From Prevotellaceae bacterium UBA4359 (lineage in GTDB: Bacteria > Bacteroidota > Bacteroidia > Bacteroidales > Bacteroidaceae): a stretch of DNA of 13,696 bases. Positions within the stretch are counted from its first letter, which is position 1. Every line of letters begins with the position of its first letter. The stretch spans positions 1 through 13,696 of the forward strand of contig DGSP01000075.1 in NCBI GenBank assembly GCA_002393555.1, in the 5' to 3' direction. The translations under genes and the position numbers were made by a program. Below the pieces are notes generated by a model that did no database searches, was not told where the DNA came from, and saw only the letters and a program-made list of their open reading frames with translations. Of the stretch, positions 6,601 to 13,192 are shown one piece after another.

Positions 6601-9356
6601 CAGAATAGTTTTAACTGTCCTGTTATCTCGTCTCGGATGTCGCCATCGCTCTTTCCTTCGTCGGGGTCTATCACTTCATCCAGTTCATCCTCTGCCCCGG
6701 CCTCTTCGTCCTCCTCGGCTTCGGGTTCAGGGAAACGGGTCGGCTCCAGTTCCGTCACTTGGTCGAGCGCATAGGTGGTGAGCCGCTTGCCTTTGGCCTT
6801 GAAGCCTTTCACTCCGATGTATTCCTCTGCATCCACTTCGAGAGGGCCACGGAAGGTGTCGGGTTCGGAGAAGGTCAGGCTGAGACGTGGATAAGGTGTG
6901 TCTGTCAGCAGGATGAGGGTGCTGTCAGGGTTTTCGCCAAGGAAACTCTGCTTCTTCTTCGACTCCTCGAACTGGAAGCGCTTGATGTAGGGCTGGTTCT
7001 GGTTGTCGGCATCCCACAATACGGCTGTCCACACTTTCTTGGCCTTGAATTTCTCGATGCGCAGGATGTTCTGCTCATAGTGGTTGTTGGCATCGAAGTT
7101 GGTCAGGTAGTACTCGCCCGACTTCAGCACCACAAGTATCTGGTCGTTGTTCTGGAACTCGCCCAGATACTCGCCATGCTCATCGTAGTTGATGCGCTGG
7201 ATGTCGGGGTCCCACCACACCTTTCTGCCGCCCAACGTACTGCCGCCATGCGCCTTGAGTTGTATGCGGTAGATTTCGTGCTTGGTCAGTTGGTTGCCAC
7301 GTGCTGCACGTCCCTTGATGTCGATGTCGCTAAAGTCTTTCTCGAAGACGAGTTTCTTCAGTTTTTCCTGTGGCTTGAGTGTCACCTTGATGATTTCGGC
7401 CTCGCCGTTGCTGTTGGCCGAGAACCACGTCACTTTCGACTTCGGTGTACCCATCGTCAGGTCATACTCGCGGTCGCGAGTCACGCTGGGCACATTGAAG
7501 CGCTTGATGTAGGTGATGCCCGTGGCTCCGTCCTTGTAGGTGGCATTGTAGATGGTGCGCGTGTCGTTCTTCTTGAACACCGCCACATGAATCACCTCCA
7601 CTTTCCTTTTCTCGACCTTGCTGCGTTCGGTCTCGCCGATGAACACCTTGTCGGCCACCTTGATGACCTTGTAGGTGCCATCTTTGTAGAAGATGATGAT
7701 GTCGTCGATGTCGGAGCAGTTGCAGACGAACTCGTCCTTCTTCAAACCCGTACCGATAAATCCTTCTGCCCTGTTGATGTAGAGTTTCTGGTTGGCCTCT
7801 GCCACAGTGGCAGCCTGGATAGTGTCGAAGTTGCGAATCTCGGTAAGGCGCGGATGCTCGGCTCCGTATTTTTTCTGAAGGAAACGGAACCACTCTGCAG
7901 TCACTTCCACCAGATTGGCGAGGTCGCGCTCTATCTGCTCCAGTTCAGCCTTCAGTCGGGCGATGAGTTCATCGGCCTTGTCCTTGTTGAACTTGAGGAT
8001 GCGAGCCATCTTAATCTCCATCAGTCGGAGGATGTCGTCACGAGTCACCTCGCGCACAAAAAGTTCGTAGAAAGGTTTGAGGCGAGAATCCACATAGTCG
8101 ATGGCGATGTCCATTGTCTTTGCATTCTCAAACTCTTTGGCCTTGTAGATGCGCTCTTCGATGAAGATTTTCTCGAGTGAGGCAAAGTGCAACTGCTCCA
8201 AGAGTTCACCCCGGCGAATCTCCAGTTCGCGCTTGATGAGGTACTTGGTGTAATCGACGCTCTTGCGCAGCACATCGCTCACGGTGAGGAACTTCGGCAT
8301 GCGGTCGTCGATGACACAGCAGTTGGGCGAGATGCTGATTTCGCAGTCGGTGAAGGCATAGAGGGCATCGATGGTCTTGTCGCTCGATGCTCCCGGCATC
8401 AGGTGGATGACAATCTCCACACCTGCCGCCGTCAGGTCTTCCACCTTGCGCGCCTTGATTTTTCCCTTCTCAATGGCTTTGAGGATGGAGTCGATGAACT
8501 GGCTCGGCTTGGATGGTGAGCCAGTCGTCTTGCCGTAAGGTATCTCCGTGATGGCAAGGGTCTTGCTGTCGCGCTTCTCAATCTTGGCGCGTACTCTGAC
8601 CGTGCCGCCACGCTGTCCGTCGTTATACTTCGACACATCGATGGAGCCACCTGTCTGGAAGTCAGGATAGAGTTGGAAGGGTTCATCGTGCAGATAGTGG
8701 ACGGCGGCATCACAGAGTTCGTTGAAGTTGTGCGGCAGAATCTTGGAACTCAGTCCCACGGCGATGCCTTCCACTCCCTGAGCGAGGAGGAGCGGAAACT
8801 TGACTGGCAGCGAGATTGGTTCCTTGTTACGTCCATCGTAAGAGAGTTTCCACTCGGTGGTCTTGGGGTTGAACAAGACATCGAGTGCAAACTTCGAAAG
8901 TCGAGCCTCGATATAACGACCGGCAGCCGCATCGTCACCCGTGAGGATGTTGCCCCAGTTGCCCTGGCAGTCGATGAGCAGGTTCTTCTGTCCCATCTGC
9001 ACCAGCGCATCCTTGATGGAAGCATCACCGTGGGGGTGGAACTGCATGGTGTGACCCACGATGTTCGCCACCTTGTTGTAGCGTCCGTCGTCCATTCGCT
9101 TCATCGAGTGGAGGATGCGTCGCTGCACAGGCTTCAAGCCGTCCATGATGTGCGGCACGGCACGTTCCAGGATGACGTAGGAAGCGTAGTCCAGGAACCA
9201 GTTCTGATACATGCCACTCAGGTGGTGGGTGATGCTGTCTTTCATCACCGTGGGGTCGTAGTCGCTCTTAGGCGGCTGACCATCGGCTGGAGGGGAAGCG
9301 TCCAGCATCTCCTCCTCCATGCCCTCTTCAAAAGTCTCGTCGTTATATTCGCTCAT
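6600..9356 (-). CDS. parC: DNA topoisomerase IV subunit A (ParC)
   Basis: This 918-residue type IIA topoisomerase A subunit should decatenate daughter chromosomes together with ParE, which is not in this window. The breakage-reunion domain is complete: LDYASYVILERAVPHIMDGL (55-74), the quinolone-determining segment HPHGDASIKDAL (107-118, S113 at the usual target position), and AAAGRYIEARLS with catalytic Y148. A C-terminal beta-pinwheel region follows. It lacks a clear GyrA box, having only a degenerate RAARGNQL, which favours ParC over GyrA. The protein ends in an acidic tail (about 860-905). The start ATG lies only 4 nt after a heptad repeat arm, so the 5' leader carries pyrimidine-rich TTTTCAC repeats and no Shine-Dalgarno. 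The next gene overlaps its stop by one base. Confidence 0.93.
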   Translation of the reverse strand: MSEYNDETFEEGMEEEMLDASPPADGQPPKSDYDPTVMKDSITHHLSGMYQNWFLDYASYVILERAVPHIMDGLKPVQRRILHSMKRMDDGRYNKVANIVGHTMQFHPHGDASIKDALVQMGQKNLLIDCQGNWGNILTGDDAAAGRYIEARLSKFALDVLFNPKTTEWKLSYDGRNKEPISLPVKFPLLLAQGVEGIAVGLSSKILPHNFNELCDAAVHYLHDEPFQLYPDFQTGGSIDVSKYNDGQRGGTVRVRAKIEKRDSKTLAITEIPYGKTTGSPSKPSQFIDSILKAIEKGKIKARKVEDLTAAGVEIVIHLMPGASSDKTIDALYAFTDCEISISPNCCVIDDRMPKFLTVSDVLRKSVDYTKYLIKRELEIRRGELLEQLHFASLEKIFIEERIYKAKEFENAKTMDIAIDYVDSRLKPFYELFVREVTRDDILRLMEIKMARILKFNKDKADELIARLKAELEQIERDLANLVEVTAEWFRFLQKKYGAEHPRLTEIRNFDTIQAATVAEANQKLYINRAEGFIGTGLKKDEFVCNCSDIDDIIIFYKDGTYKVIKVADKVFIGETERSKVEKRKVEVIHVAVFKKNDTRTIYNATYKDGATGITYIKRFNVPSVTRDREYDLTMGTPKSKVTWFSANSNGEAEIIKVTLKPQEKLKKLVFEKDFSDIDIKGRAARGNQLTKHEIYRIQLKAHGGSTLGGRKVWWDPDIQRINYDEHGEYLGEFQNNDQILVVLKSGEYYLTNFDANNHYEQNILRIEKFKAKKVWTAVLWDADNQNQPYIKRFQFEESKKKQSFLGENPDSTLILLTDTPYPRLSLTFSEPDTFRGPLEVDAEEYIGVKGFKAKGKRLTTYALDQVTELEPTRFPEPEAEEDEEAGAEDELDEVIDPDEGKSDGDIRDEITGQLKLF

Positions 9357-9359
9357 CTT

Positions 9360-9401
9360 AAGTGAAAAGTGAAAAGTGAAAAGTGAAAAATCTAAGTTAC
9401 C
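9360..9401 (+). repeat. Heptad repeat arm, parC side
   Basis: Four AGTGAAA heptads are followed by AATCTAAGTTACC. It matches the reverse complement of 9829-9870 at 40 of 42 positions. It is 3 nt from the parC start codon. Confidence 0.9.
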
Positions 9402-9433
9402 ATTGCACTCTGAAAATCACAGTTCTTTTCCAC

Positions 9434-9821
9434 CTATTTTATTACTATGTTTTGATTTCGTTTTGAAGTATTTAATGATGCAACAAGCATCGCTATCAAC
9501 TCATCCAAATCGGCAGACATACTTTCTTTCATGCTGCACAAAGGTGAGACTTTGGCTCTCTTTCAGCATATTTAACCACATACGGGTCTCATTCGCCTCT
9601 TTTAGAGCAATATGGAGTTTCGTGATAAAGTCCGCAGAACTCTGAGCGAATTGTGATTCAGCAATATTGGCCGAAATCGAAGTGCCAGACCTCAATATCT
9701 GATTATAGACTGAGTCAAAATGCTTGTCTCCAGAGGTGTAAAGATAGCGAACCATCTTAATAACTCTTCTCGAGAAGGCTTCGCTTTTCGATGACAACGG
9801 TGACTCTCTATTTTCGTACAT
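9434..9821 (-). pseudogene. Four-helix-bundle protein (23S rRNA IVP/S23-like), frameshifted in last helix
   Basis: Residues 1-97 match the four-helix-bundle/23S-IVP family: AFSRRVIKMVRYLY (helix 1), the signature ILRSGTSISANIAESQFAQS (42-61) and DFITKLHIALKEANETRMWL (64-83). The frame then reads nine unrelated residues (ERKYVCRFG) to a TGA, ending at 9501. The missing helix, ESMSADLDELIAMLVASLN, is present in the +1 frame and ends at TAG 9434-9436. A tandem GAAA GAAA at 9523-9530 explains this: removing one GAAA rejoins the frames as VQHESMSADLDEL and restores 127 residues, normal for the family. The present product is 106 residues and may be non-functional. Family members bind nucleic acid in related systems (for example Avd of diversity-generating retroelements), but their role as free-standing genes is unknown. 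Confidence 0.85.
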
Positions 9822-9828
9822 CAGTCCC

Positions 9829-9870
9829 GGTAACTTAGATTATTCACTTTTCACTCTTCACTTTTCACTT
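9829..9870 (-). repeat. Heptad repeat arm, ackA side
   Basis: On the minus strand it reads four heptads (AGTGAAA, AGTGAAG, AGTGAAA, AGTGAAT) and then AATCTAAGTTACC. The TGA of the first heptad is the stop codon of ackA (9865-9867). Confidence 0.9.
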
Positions 9871-11061
9871 TGTCAAAGACAATGTGTCCAGTGCAATCAT
9901 CAACTCCTCATCCGTCGGGATGCAGCAGATGGTCACCTTTGAATCATCAGTGGAGAGGACGGCTTCTTTTGCACGGCAAGCCTTGTTCTTGGCATCGTCA
10001 AGTTTGATGCCCATGAACTCCAAGCCCTGGGTGGCACCCTCGCGCACCTCCCACTGGTTCTCGCCAGCACCGCCGGTGAAGAGGATGATATCCACACCTC
10101 CCATGGCTGCTGCATACTCGCCAATGTACTTCTTGATGCGGTAGCAATACATCTCCTTGGCCAGACGGGCCTTGTCGTTGCCAGCCTCGATGCCAGCCAG
10201 AATGTCACGGAAGTCGGACGAGCCTTCGCTCACACCCAGCAAGCCCGACTGCTTGTTCAGCAAGTTGCTGATGCCCTTGGTGTCAAGTCCCAGTTTGTCC
10301 ATCAGGAATGTCACAGCACCTGCATCGATGTCGCCCGAACGGGTGCCCATGATGAGTCCCTCCAGCGGAGTCAAGCCCATCGATGTATCTACACACTTGC
10401 CATCCTTCACCGCAGCGATGGAAGCACCGTTGCCGATGTGGCAAGTGATAATCTTCTTGCCTTCAGGCTTCACACCCAAGAACTCACACACACGCTGACT
10501 CACGTAGCGGTGGCTGGTTCCGTGGAAACCATAGCGGCGCACACCATACTTCTGATAGAGTTCGTAGGGCAGCGCGTACATGTAAGCATAATCAGGCATG
10601 GTTTGGTGGAAAGCCGTGTCGAACACGCCCACCTGTGGGATGTTGGGCAGCAAGGCTGTCACGGCATTCACACCCTTGATGTTGGCAGGGTTGTGGAGGG
10701 GTGCCAAATCATTGCAGGCGGCAAACGCCTCCATCACCTCAGGGGTGAGCAGCACCGACTTGTTGAACTTCTCGCCGCCATGCACCATGCGGTGACCCAC
10801 AGCGTCCAGTTCGTCCAGATGCTTCAGCACAGCATACTCGCCCTTGGTGAGCACGTCGAAAATCCACTGCACACCAGCAGTGTGCTCAGCAATCGGCTTC
10901 TGCATCTTGTGCTTCTCGTCATTCAGTTTCACGGTGATAAACGAGTCTGGCAAACCAATCTTCTCGATGCCGCCACTCGTGATGACCGACTGGTCGGTCA
11001 TGTCATACAATGCATATTTTATAGATGAACTACCACAGTTCAATACAAGAATCTTTTTCAT
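9865..11061 (-). CDS. ackA: Acetate kinase
   Basis: This 398-residue ASKHA-fold kinase converts acetyl phosphate and ADP to acetate and ATP, the energy-yielding end of acetate fermentation, in the cytosol. The N-terminal ILVLNCGSSSIKY (N8, S11-S13) and YGFHGTSHRYVSQR (about 177-190) are the two family signatures. R91 (VGHRMVHGGE), D148 (GVFDTAFH), H180 and R241 (MGTRSGD) stand at the known substrate and catalytic positions. I chose the ATG at 11061, with AGAAG as a ribosome site 7-11 nt upstream, over the TTG at 11085. The partner pta is upstream but separated by the GxxExxY cassette. The stop TGA is contributed by a heptad repeat arm, so the last residue or two may differ from the ancestral end. 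Confidence 0.96.
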   Translation of the reverse strand: MKKILVLNCGSSSIKYALYDMTDQSVITSGGIEKIGLPDSFITVKLNDEKHKMQKPIAEHTAGVQWIFDVLTKGEYAVLKHLDELDAVGHRMVHGGEKFNKSVLLTPEVMEAFAACNDLAPLHNPANIKGVNAVTALLPNIPQVGVFDTAFHQTMPDYAYMYALPYELYQKYGVRRYGFHGTSHRYVSQRVCEFLGVKPEGKKIITCHIGNGASIAAVKDGKCVDTSMGLTPLEGLIMGTRSGDIDAGAVTFLMDKLGLDTKGISNLLNKQSGLLGVSEGSSDFRDILAGIEAGNDKARLAKEMYCYRIKKYIGEYAAAMGGVDIILFTGGAGENQWEVREGATQGLEFMGIKLDDAKNKACRAKEAVLSTDDSKVTICCIPTDEELMIALDTLSLTK

Positions 11062-11083
11062 TTTATCTTCTCTTTTTGAAACC

Positions 11084-11617
11084 AATTTGAATAATTAGAA
11101 TAATTTTTTCACTAATTTTTATAATTATTTTTAGTCGTCAATGTAAGATTTGTAGTTGTCTTGATTCAGAAGAACAAAGTCATCTTCTTCTGGCAAATAC
11201 AAGTAGCGTTCAGTGTGAAGGCTCTTTTCTCCGAAGTTGAACAGCAAACCCCTATACTTTTCTGTAATTCGCATATAATTAAACAACTGAGCACGATGTT
11301 CCGAAGAGACTTCCTCCACAGATTTCAGTTCCACCAGAATGCCTCTATAATAAAAGTCGGCAAAATAGGTCTTTTGCATCGGAAAGCCTTTATATGAAAG
11401 TGTCAGCATCTTCTCGCGTTCTGCTTTCATCCCTCGCTGCTGAAACTCTATAGCAAGAGCCTCTTGGTATACAGCCTCAGCCATGCCTCGACCCAATGTG
11501 TTAAAGACCTCCATCGCAGCCCCCACCACATCATACATCTCCTTATACTCTCGCTTTGTCACTTGAAAAAATATTATAAAAATTAGTGAATAAAATTATT
11601 CTAATTATTCAAATTTG
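11084..11617 (-). mobile_element. Inverted-repeat cassette enclosing a GxxExxY gene
   Basis: An AT-rich arm at 11084-11132 and its inverted copy at about 11566-11617 share roughly 47 positions with only a few mismatches or single-base indels. The common core reads TTTGAATAATTAGAATAATT then TTCACTAATTTTTATAAT. Only the GxxExxY gene lies between them, and the gene's stop codon overlaps the left arm. The element sits between pta and ackA, which are normally adjacent. Its sequence is unrelated to the heptad arms, but the plan (long stem, small ORF in the loop, same direction as the host operon) is the same. It is probably an inserted mobile or formerly mobile unit; no recombinase is present. Confidence 0.68.
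11131..11562 (-). CDS. GxxExxY family protein (PD-(D/E)XK_3-like)
   Basis: The 143-residue product carries the eponymous motif G26-M-A-E29-A-V-Y32 after the usual VVGAAMEVFNTLGRG helix. A nuclease-like core follows, YFADFYYRGILVELKSVEEV, where D69, E78 and K80 match a PD-(D/E)XK pattern. HRAQLFNYMRI (89-99) supplies the conserved Gln helix, and RGLLFNFG is the last core strand. This suggests a nuclease-fold protein of unknown substrate. The frame starts with GTG at 11562 next to the right repeat arm; an ATG nine codons in is an alternative. The TAA stop at 11131-11133 overlaps the edge of the left arm. The gene appears intact, in contrast to the frameshifted four-helix-bundle gene in the other cassette. 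Confidence 0.88.
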   Translation of the reverse strand: MTKREYKEMYDVVGAAMEVFNTLGRGMAEAVYQEALAIEFQQRGMKAEREKMLTLSYKGFPMQKTYFADFYYRGILVELKSVEEVSSEHRAQLFNYMRITEKYRGLLFNFGEKSLHTERYLYLPEEDDFVLLNQDNYKSYIDD

Positions 11618-11629
11618 TTTCCCTTATGA

Positions 11630-11664
11630 TAAATTTAGATTTTTCACTCTTCACTTTTCACTCC
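11630..11664 (-). repeat. Solo heptad repeat arm after pta
   Basis: On the minus strand three heptads (AGTGAAA, AGTGAAG, AGTGAAA) are followed by AATCTAAATTTATC, the same unit as the arms at 4589-4699 and 9360-9870. It begins two to three bases after the pta stop. No inverted partner is found before or after the GxxExxY cassette, so it is a single or half element. Confidence 0.85.
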
Positions 11665-11665
11665 A

Positions 11666-12676
11666 TCAAGCCTTCGCGTCCATTGCTTGGCAAGCCGTAA
11701 TGGCCACCATCTTATAAATGTCATCTACCGAGCAGCCACGGCTCAAGTCGTTGACGGGGCGAGCGATACCCTGCAGGATGGGGCCGATGGCATCGGCATT
11801 GCCGAGACGCTGCACGAGTTTGTAGGCGATGTTGCCCACTTCCAGGCAGGGAGCCACCAGCACGTTGGCCTTGCCAGCAATGTCGCTGCCCGGAGCCTTC
11901 TTCTGACCTACCGACGGAACGAGTGCTGCATCAGCCTGCAGTTCGCCGTCAATCTTCAGGGCCGGGTCGAGTTCCTTGGCCAGACGCGTGGCCTCCACCA
12001 CCTTATCAACCACCTCATGCTTCGCACTGCCCTTCGTAGAGAAGGAGAGCATCGCCACACGTGGGTCGGCAAAGCCAGCCACACTCTTGGCGGTCTGAGC
12101 CGTGCAGACAGCAATCTGAGCCAACTGCGAGGCATCGGGCATCGGTGTCACAGCCACATCGCCCATCACGAGCACACCCTCCTCGCCATACTGCGGAGTC
12201 TGTGTGATGAGCAGCATCGCACCGCTCACGCAAGTGATGCCCGGCGCGCACTTGATAATCTGCAAGGCAGGACGCAGCGTGTCGCCCGTCGTAGAGAGGG
12301 CACCCGAAATTTGTCCATCGGCATCGCCGCTCTTGATGATGAGACAGCCGAAGTACAGCGGGTCGAGCACCTGCTCACGCGCCTTTTCGATGGTCATGCC
12401 CTTCTTCTGGCGCAACTGGAAGAGCAACTGAGCATACTCCTCCGTCTTCTCCGAAGTGGCAGGGTCGATGATAGTGGCCTTGCCAATATGGGTGAGGCCC
12501 AACTTATCAGCCAAAGCCATGATTTCGTCACGGTTGCCGATGAGGATGATGTCGGCAATGTCGTCTGCCAGACTCTTGTCGGCAGCCGTCAGGGTGCGCT
12601 CCTCCAGCGATTCGGGGAGCACGATGCGCTGTTTGTTGGCTTTCGCCCGCGCAATGATACTTTCAATAAGTGCCAT
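11666..12676 (-). CDS. pta: Phosphate acetyltransferase
   Basis: This 336-residue cytosolic enzyme makes acetyl phosphate from acetyl-CoA and phosphate, feeding acetate kinase. It is the short Pta form with only the PTA_PTB domain. IVLPESLEERTL (18-29) is the N-terminal strand. DGQISGALSTTGDTLRPALQ (about 119-138) is a core motif, followed by GAMLLITQTP and MGDVAVTPMPDASQLAQIA. KANVLVAPCLEVGNIAYKLVQRL and GPILQGIARPVNDLSRGCSV form the C-terminal signature. The ATG start is supported by the conserved beginning ALIESIIARAKANKQ. A -7 box lies 44 nt upstream. Downstream, a solo heptad arm and the GxxExxY cassette separate it from ackA, so co-transcription depends on read-through of about 600 nt of inserted DNA. 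Confidence 0.95.
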   Translation of the reverse strand: MALIESIIARAKANKQRIVLPESLEERTLTAADKSLADDIADIILIGNRDEIMALADKLGLTHIGKATIIDPATSEKTEEYAQLLFQLRQKKGMTIEKAREQVLDPLYFGCLIIKSGDADGQISGALSTTGDTLRPALQIIKCAPGITCVSGAMLLITQTPQYGEEGVLVMGDVAVTPMPDASQLAQIAVCTAQTAKSVAGFADPRVAMLSFSTKGSAKHEVVDKVVEATRLAKELDPALKIDGELQADAALVPSVGQKKAPGSDIAGKANVLVAPCLEVGNIAYKLVQRLGNADAIGPILQGIARPVNDLSRGCSVDDIYKMVAITACQAMDAKA

Positions 12677-12719
12677 AAAATTATTTTTCTATTTAACTAT
12701 TTACAATTAAGTAACTACA

Positions 12720-12727
12720 CAAAATTA
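12720..12727 (-). promoter_or_regulatory. Candidate -7 box of pta
   Basis: TAATTTTG on the minus strand fits TAnnTTTG and would give a leader of roughly 37 nt before the pta ATG. No good -33 TTTG is seen at the expected spacing; that region is A-rich and runs up to the inverted-repeat element at 12753. Confidence 0.4.
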
Positions 12728-12752
12728 TCTTATACAATGTTTTTCTCTTTTC

Positions 12753-12886
12753 GCCGCAAGCGGCTTGTTTTTCCTTGGACAATAATTTTCAATAATTGAC
12801 GATAATTTTATCCGATAATTATTATTGGAACCAATTATTGGGAATTATTGGAAATTATTGTCAAAGAAAACAATGCGGCTTGCCGC
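12753..12886. repeat. Inverted-repeat element with GC-rich palindromic tips
   Basis: The left arm 12753-12798 and right arm 12843-12886 are imperfect inverted copies. From the outside each reads a 12-nt palindrome, then TTG, a T-rich stretch, GACAATAATTT, then C, then AATAATT. The tips are GCCGCAAGCGGC (left) and, read inward, GCGGCAAGCCGC (right). They differ at two positions that compensate each other within each tip. The 44-nt centre contains smaller palindromes such as ATTGGAACCAAT. No ORF is inside. It resembles a miniature inverted-repeat or BIME-like unit between pta and the toxin gene. Confidence 0.75.
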
Positions 12887-12888
12887 AT
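12863..12888 (-). terminator. Terminator-like hairpin after the toxin gene
   Basis: On the minus strand ATGCGGC-AA-GCCGCAT forms a 7-bp palindrome (in practice 6 bp with a CAAG loop) followed by TGTTTTCTTT. It is 30 nt after the toxin stop and is the outer tip of the inverted-repeat element, so the element probably doubles as the terminator of the toxin-antitoxin operon. Confidence 0.6.
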
Positions 12889-12918
12889 GATATCAACTAT
12901 TTTTGTTCATTGTCATCG

Positions 12919-13191
12919 TTACTTGTCGTCATAATGCCCATAGGCCGACAACACATCCACATAGACCTCCATATCGAAAATCCGATACACCAGCCTATGC
13001 TTCTTCGTAATCTGGCGCGACCAGCGGTTCTCCGGCTGGCCCTTCAGCGGTTCGGGGTGTCCCGTGCCAGTTTTGGGGTGTTCCACAATCTCGTTCAAGA
13101 ACTTCACCGCCTTCTTGAAACTTGCAGGTTCGTTCCGTTTCAGTTTCTCAAGTCCAACCTGAGCCTCTGGAGAATAGGTAATTTTATACAT
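12919..13191 (-). CDS. Txe/YoeB family toxin
   Basis: This 90-residue RelE-superfamily protein is predicted to be a ribosome-dependent mRNA interferase, released when its antitoxin is degraded. MYKITYSPEAQ begins the fold. E47 (GHPEPLKG), R66 (KKHRLVYRI), H86 and Y87 (SAYGHYDDK at the C-terminus) align with the catalytic E46, R65, H83 and Y84 of E. coli YoeB. W57 in NRWSRQI is the conserved core Trp. I chose the ATG at 13191, one base after the antitoxin TGA (TGACATG), over the longer ORF start at 13215, because it gives the normal family length and implies coupling. All active-site residues are present, so it looks functional. Confidence 0.9.
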   Translation of the reverse strand: MYKITYSPEAQVGLEKLKRNEPASFKKAVKFLNEIVEHPKTGTGHPEPLKGQPENRWSRQITKKHRLVYRIFDMEVYVDVLSAYGHYDDK

Positions 13192-13192
13192 G

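Larger units (their letters stand above)
9360..9870 (-). mobile_element. IVS-like cassette: inverted heptad repeats enclosing a four-helix-bundle gene
   Basis: Two 42-nt inverted arms (9360-9401 and 9829-9870, two mismatches) enclose 427 nt that hold one small gene and little else. The same arm sequence occurs without any ORF at 4589-4699 and as a single copy after pta, so it is a dispersed element and not part of the host genes. In the minus-strand transcript the arms would pair into a long stem with the gene in the loop. This is the layout of the intervening sequences that carry S23 genes inside 23S rRNA of, for example, Leptospira and Coxiella. Here it lies between ackA and parC. No transposase or obvious target-site duplication is seen, so the mode of movement is unknown. 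Confidence 0.7.

Noticed and set aside
6759..8180. 473-codon open frame on the plus strand opposite parC
   Set aside because: The composition and lack of any recognisable motif fit a shadow of the GC-rich parC codons. parC itself is complete and convincing.
6600..9356. gyrA as the identity of the A-subunit gene
   Set aside because: There is no canonical GyrA box in the C-terminal domain, and the length and sequence style fit Bacteroidota ParC. Some doubt would remain without a tree.
9360..9401. Heptad repeats as a CRISPR array
   Set aside because: The units are 7 nt, contiguous and without spacers, and no cas genes are present.
9501..9545. Programmed frameshift in the four-helix-bundle gene
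   Set aside because: There is no slippery heptamer followed by a structure, and a simple GAAA duplication explains the break fully.
9360..9870. Diversity-generating retroelement, because the four-helix-bundle protein is related to Avd
   Set aside because: No reverse transcriptase, template repeat or variable repeat pair is in the window.
9865..11085. Longer ackA start at 11085 (TTG)
   Set aside because: The extra eight residues precede the universal MKKILVLNCGSSS start, and the extension runs up to the repeat arm of the neighbouring cassette. The ATG at 11061 has a ribosome site.
11687..12799. 370-codon plus-strand frame opposite pta
   Set aside because: It is antisense to a complete pta and has no motif of its own; it extends only because pta codon use leaves few stops.
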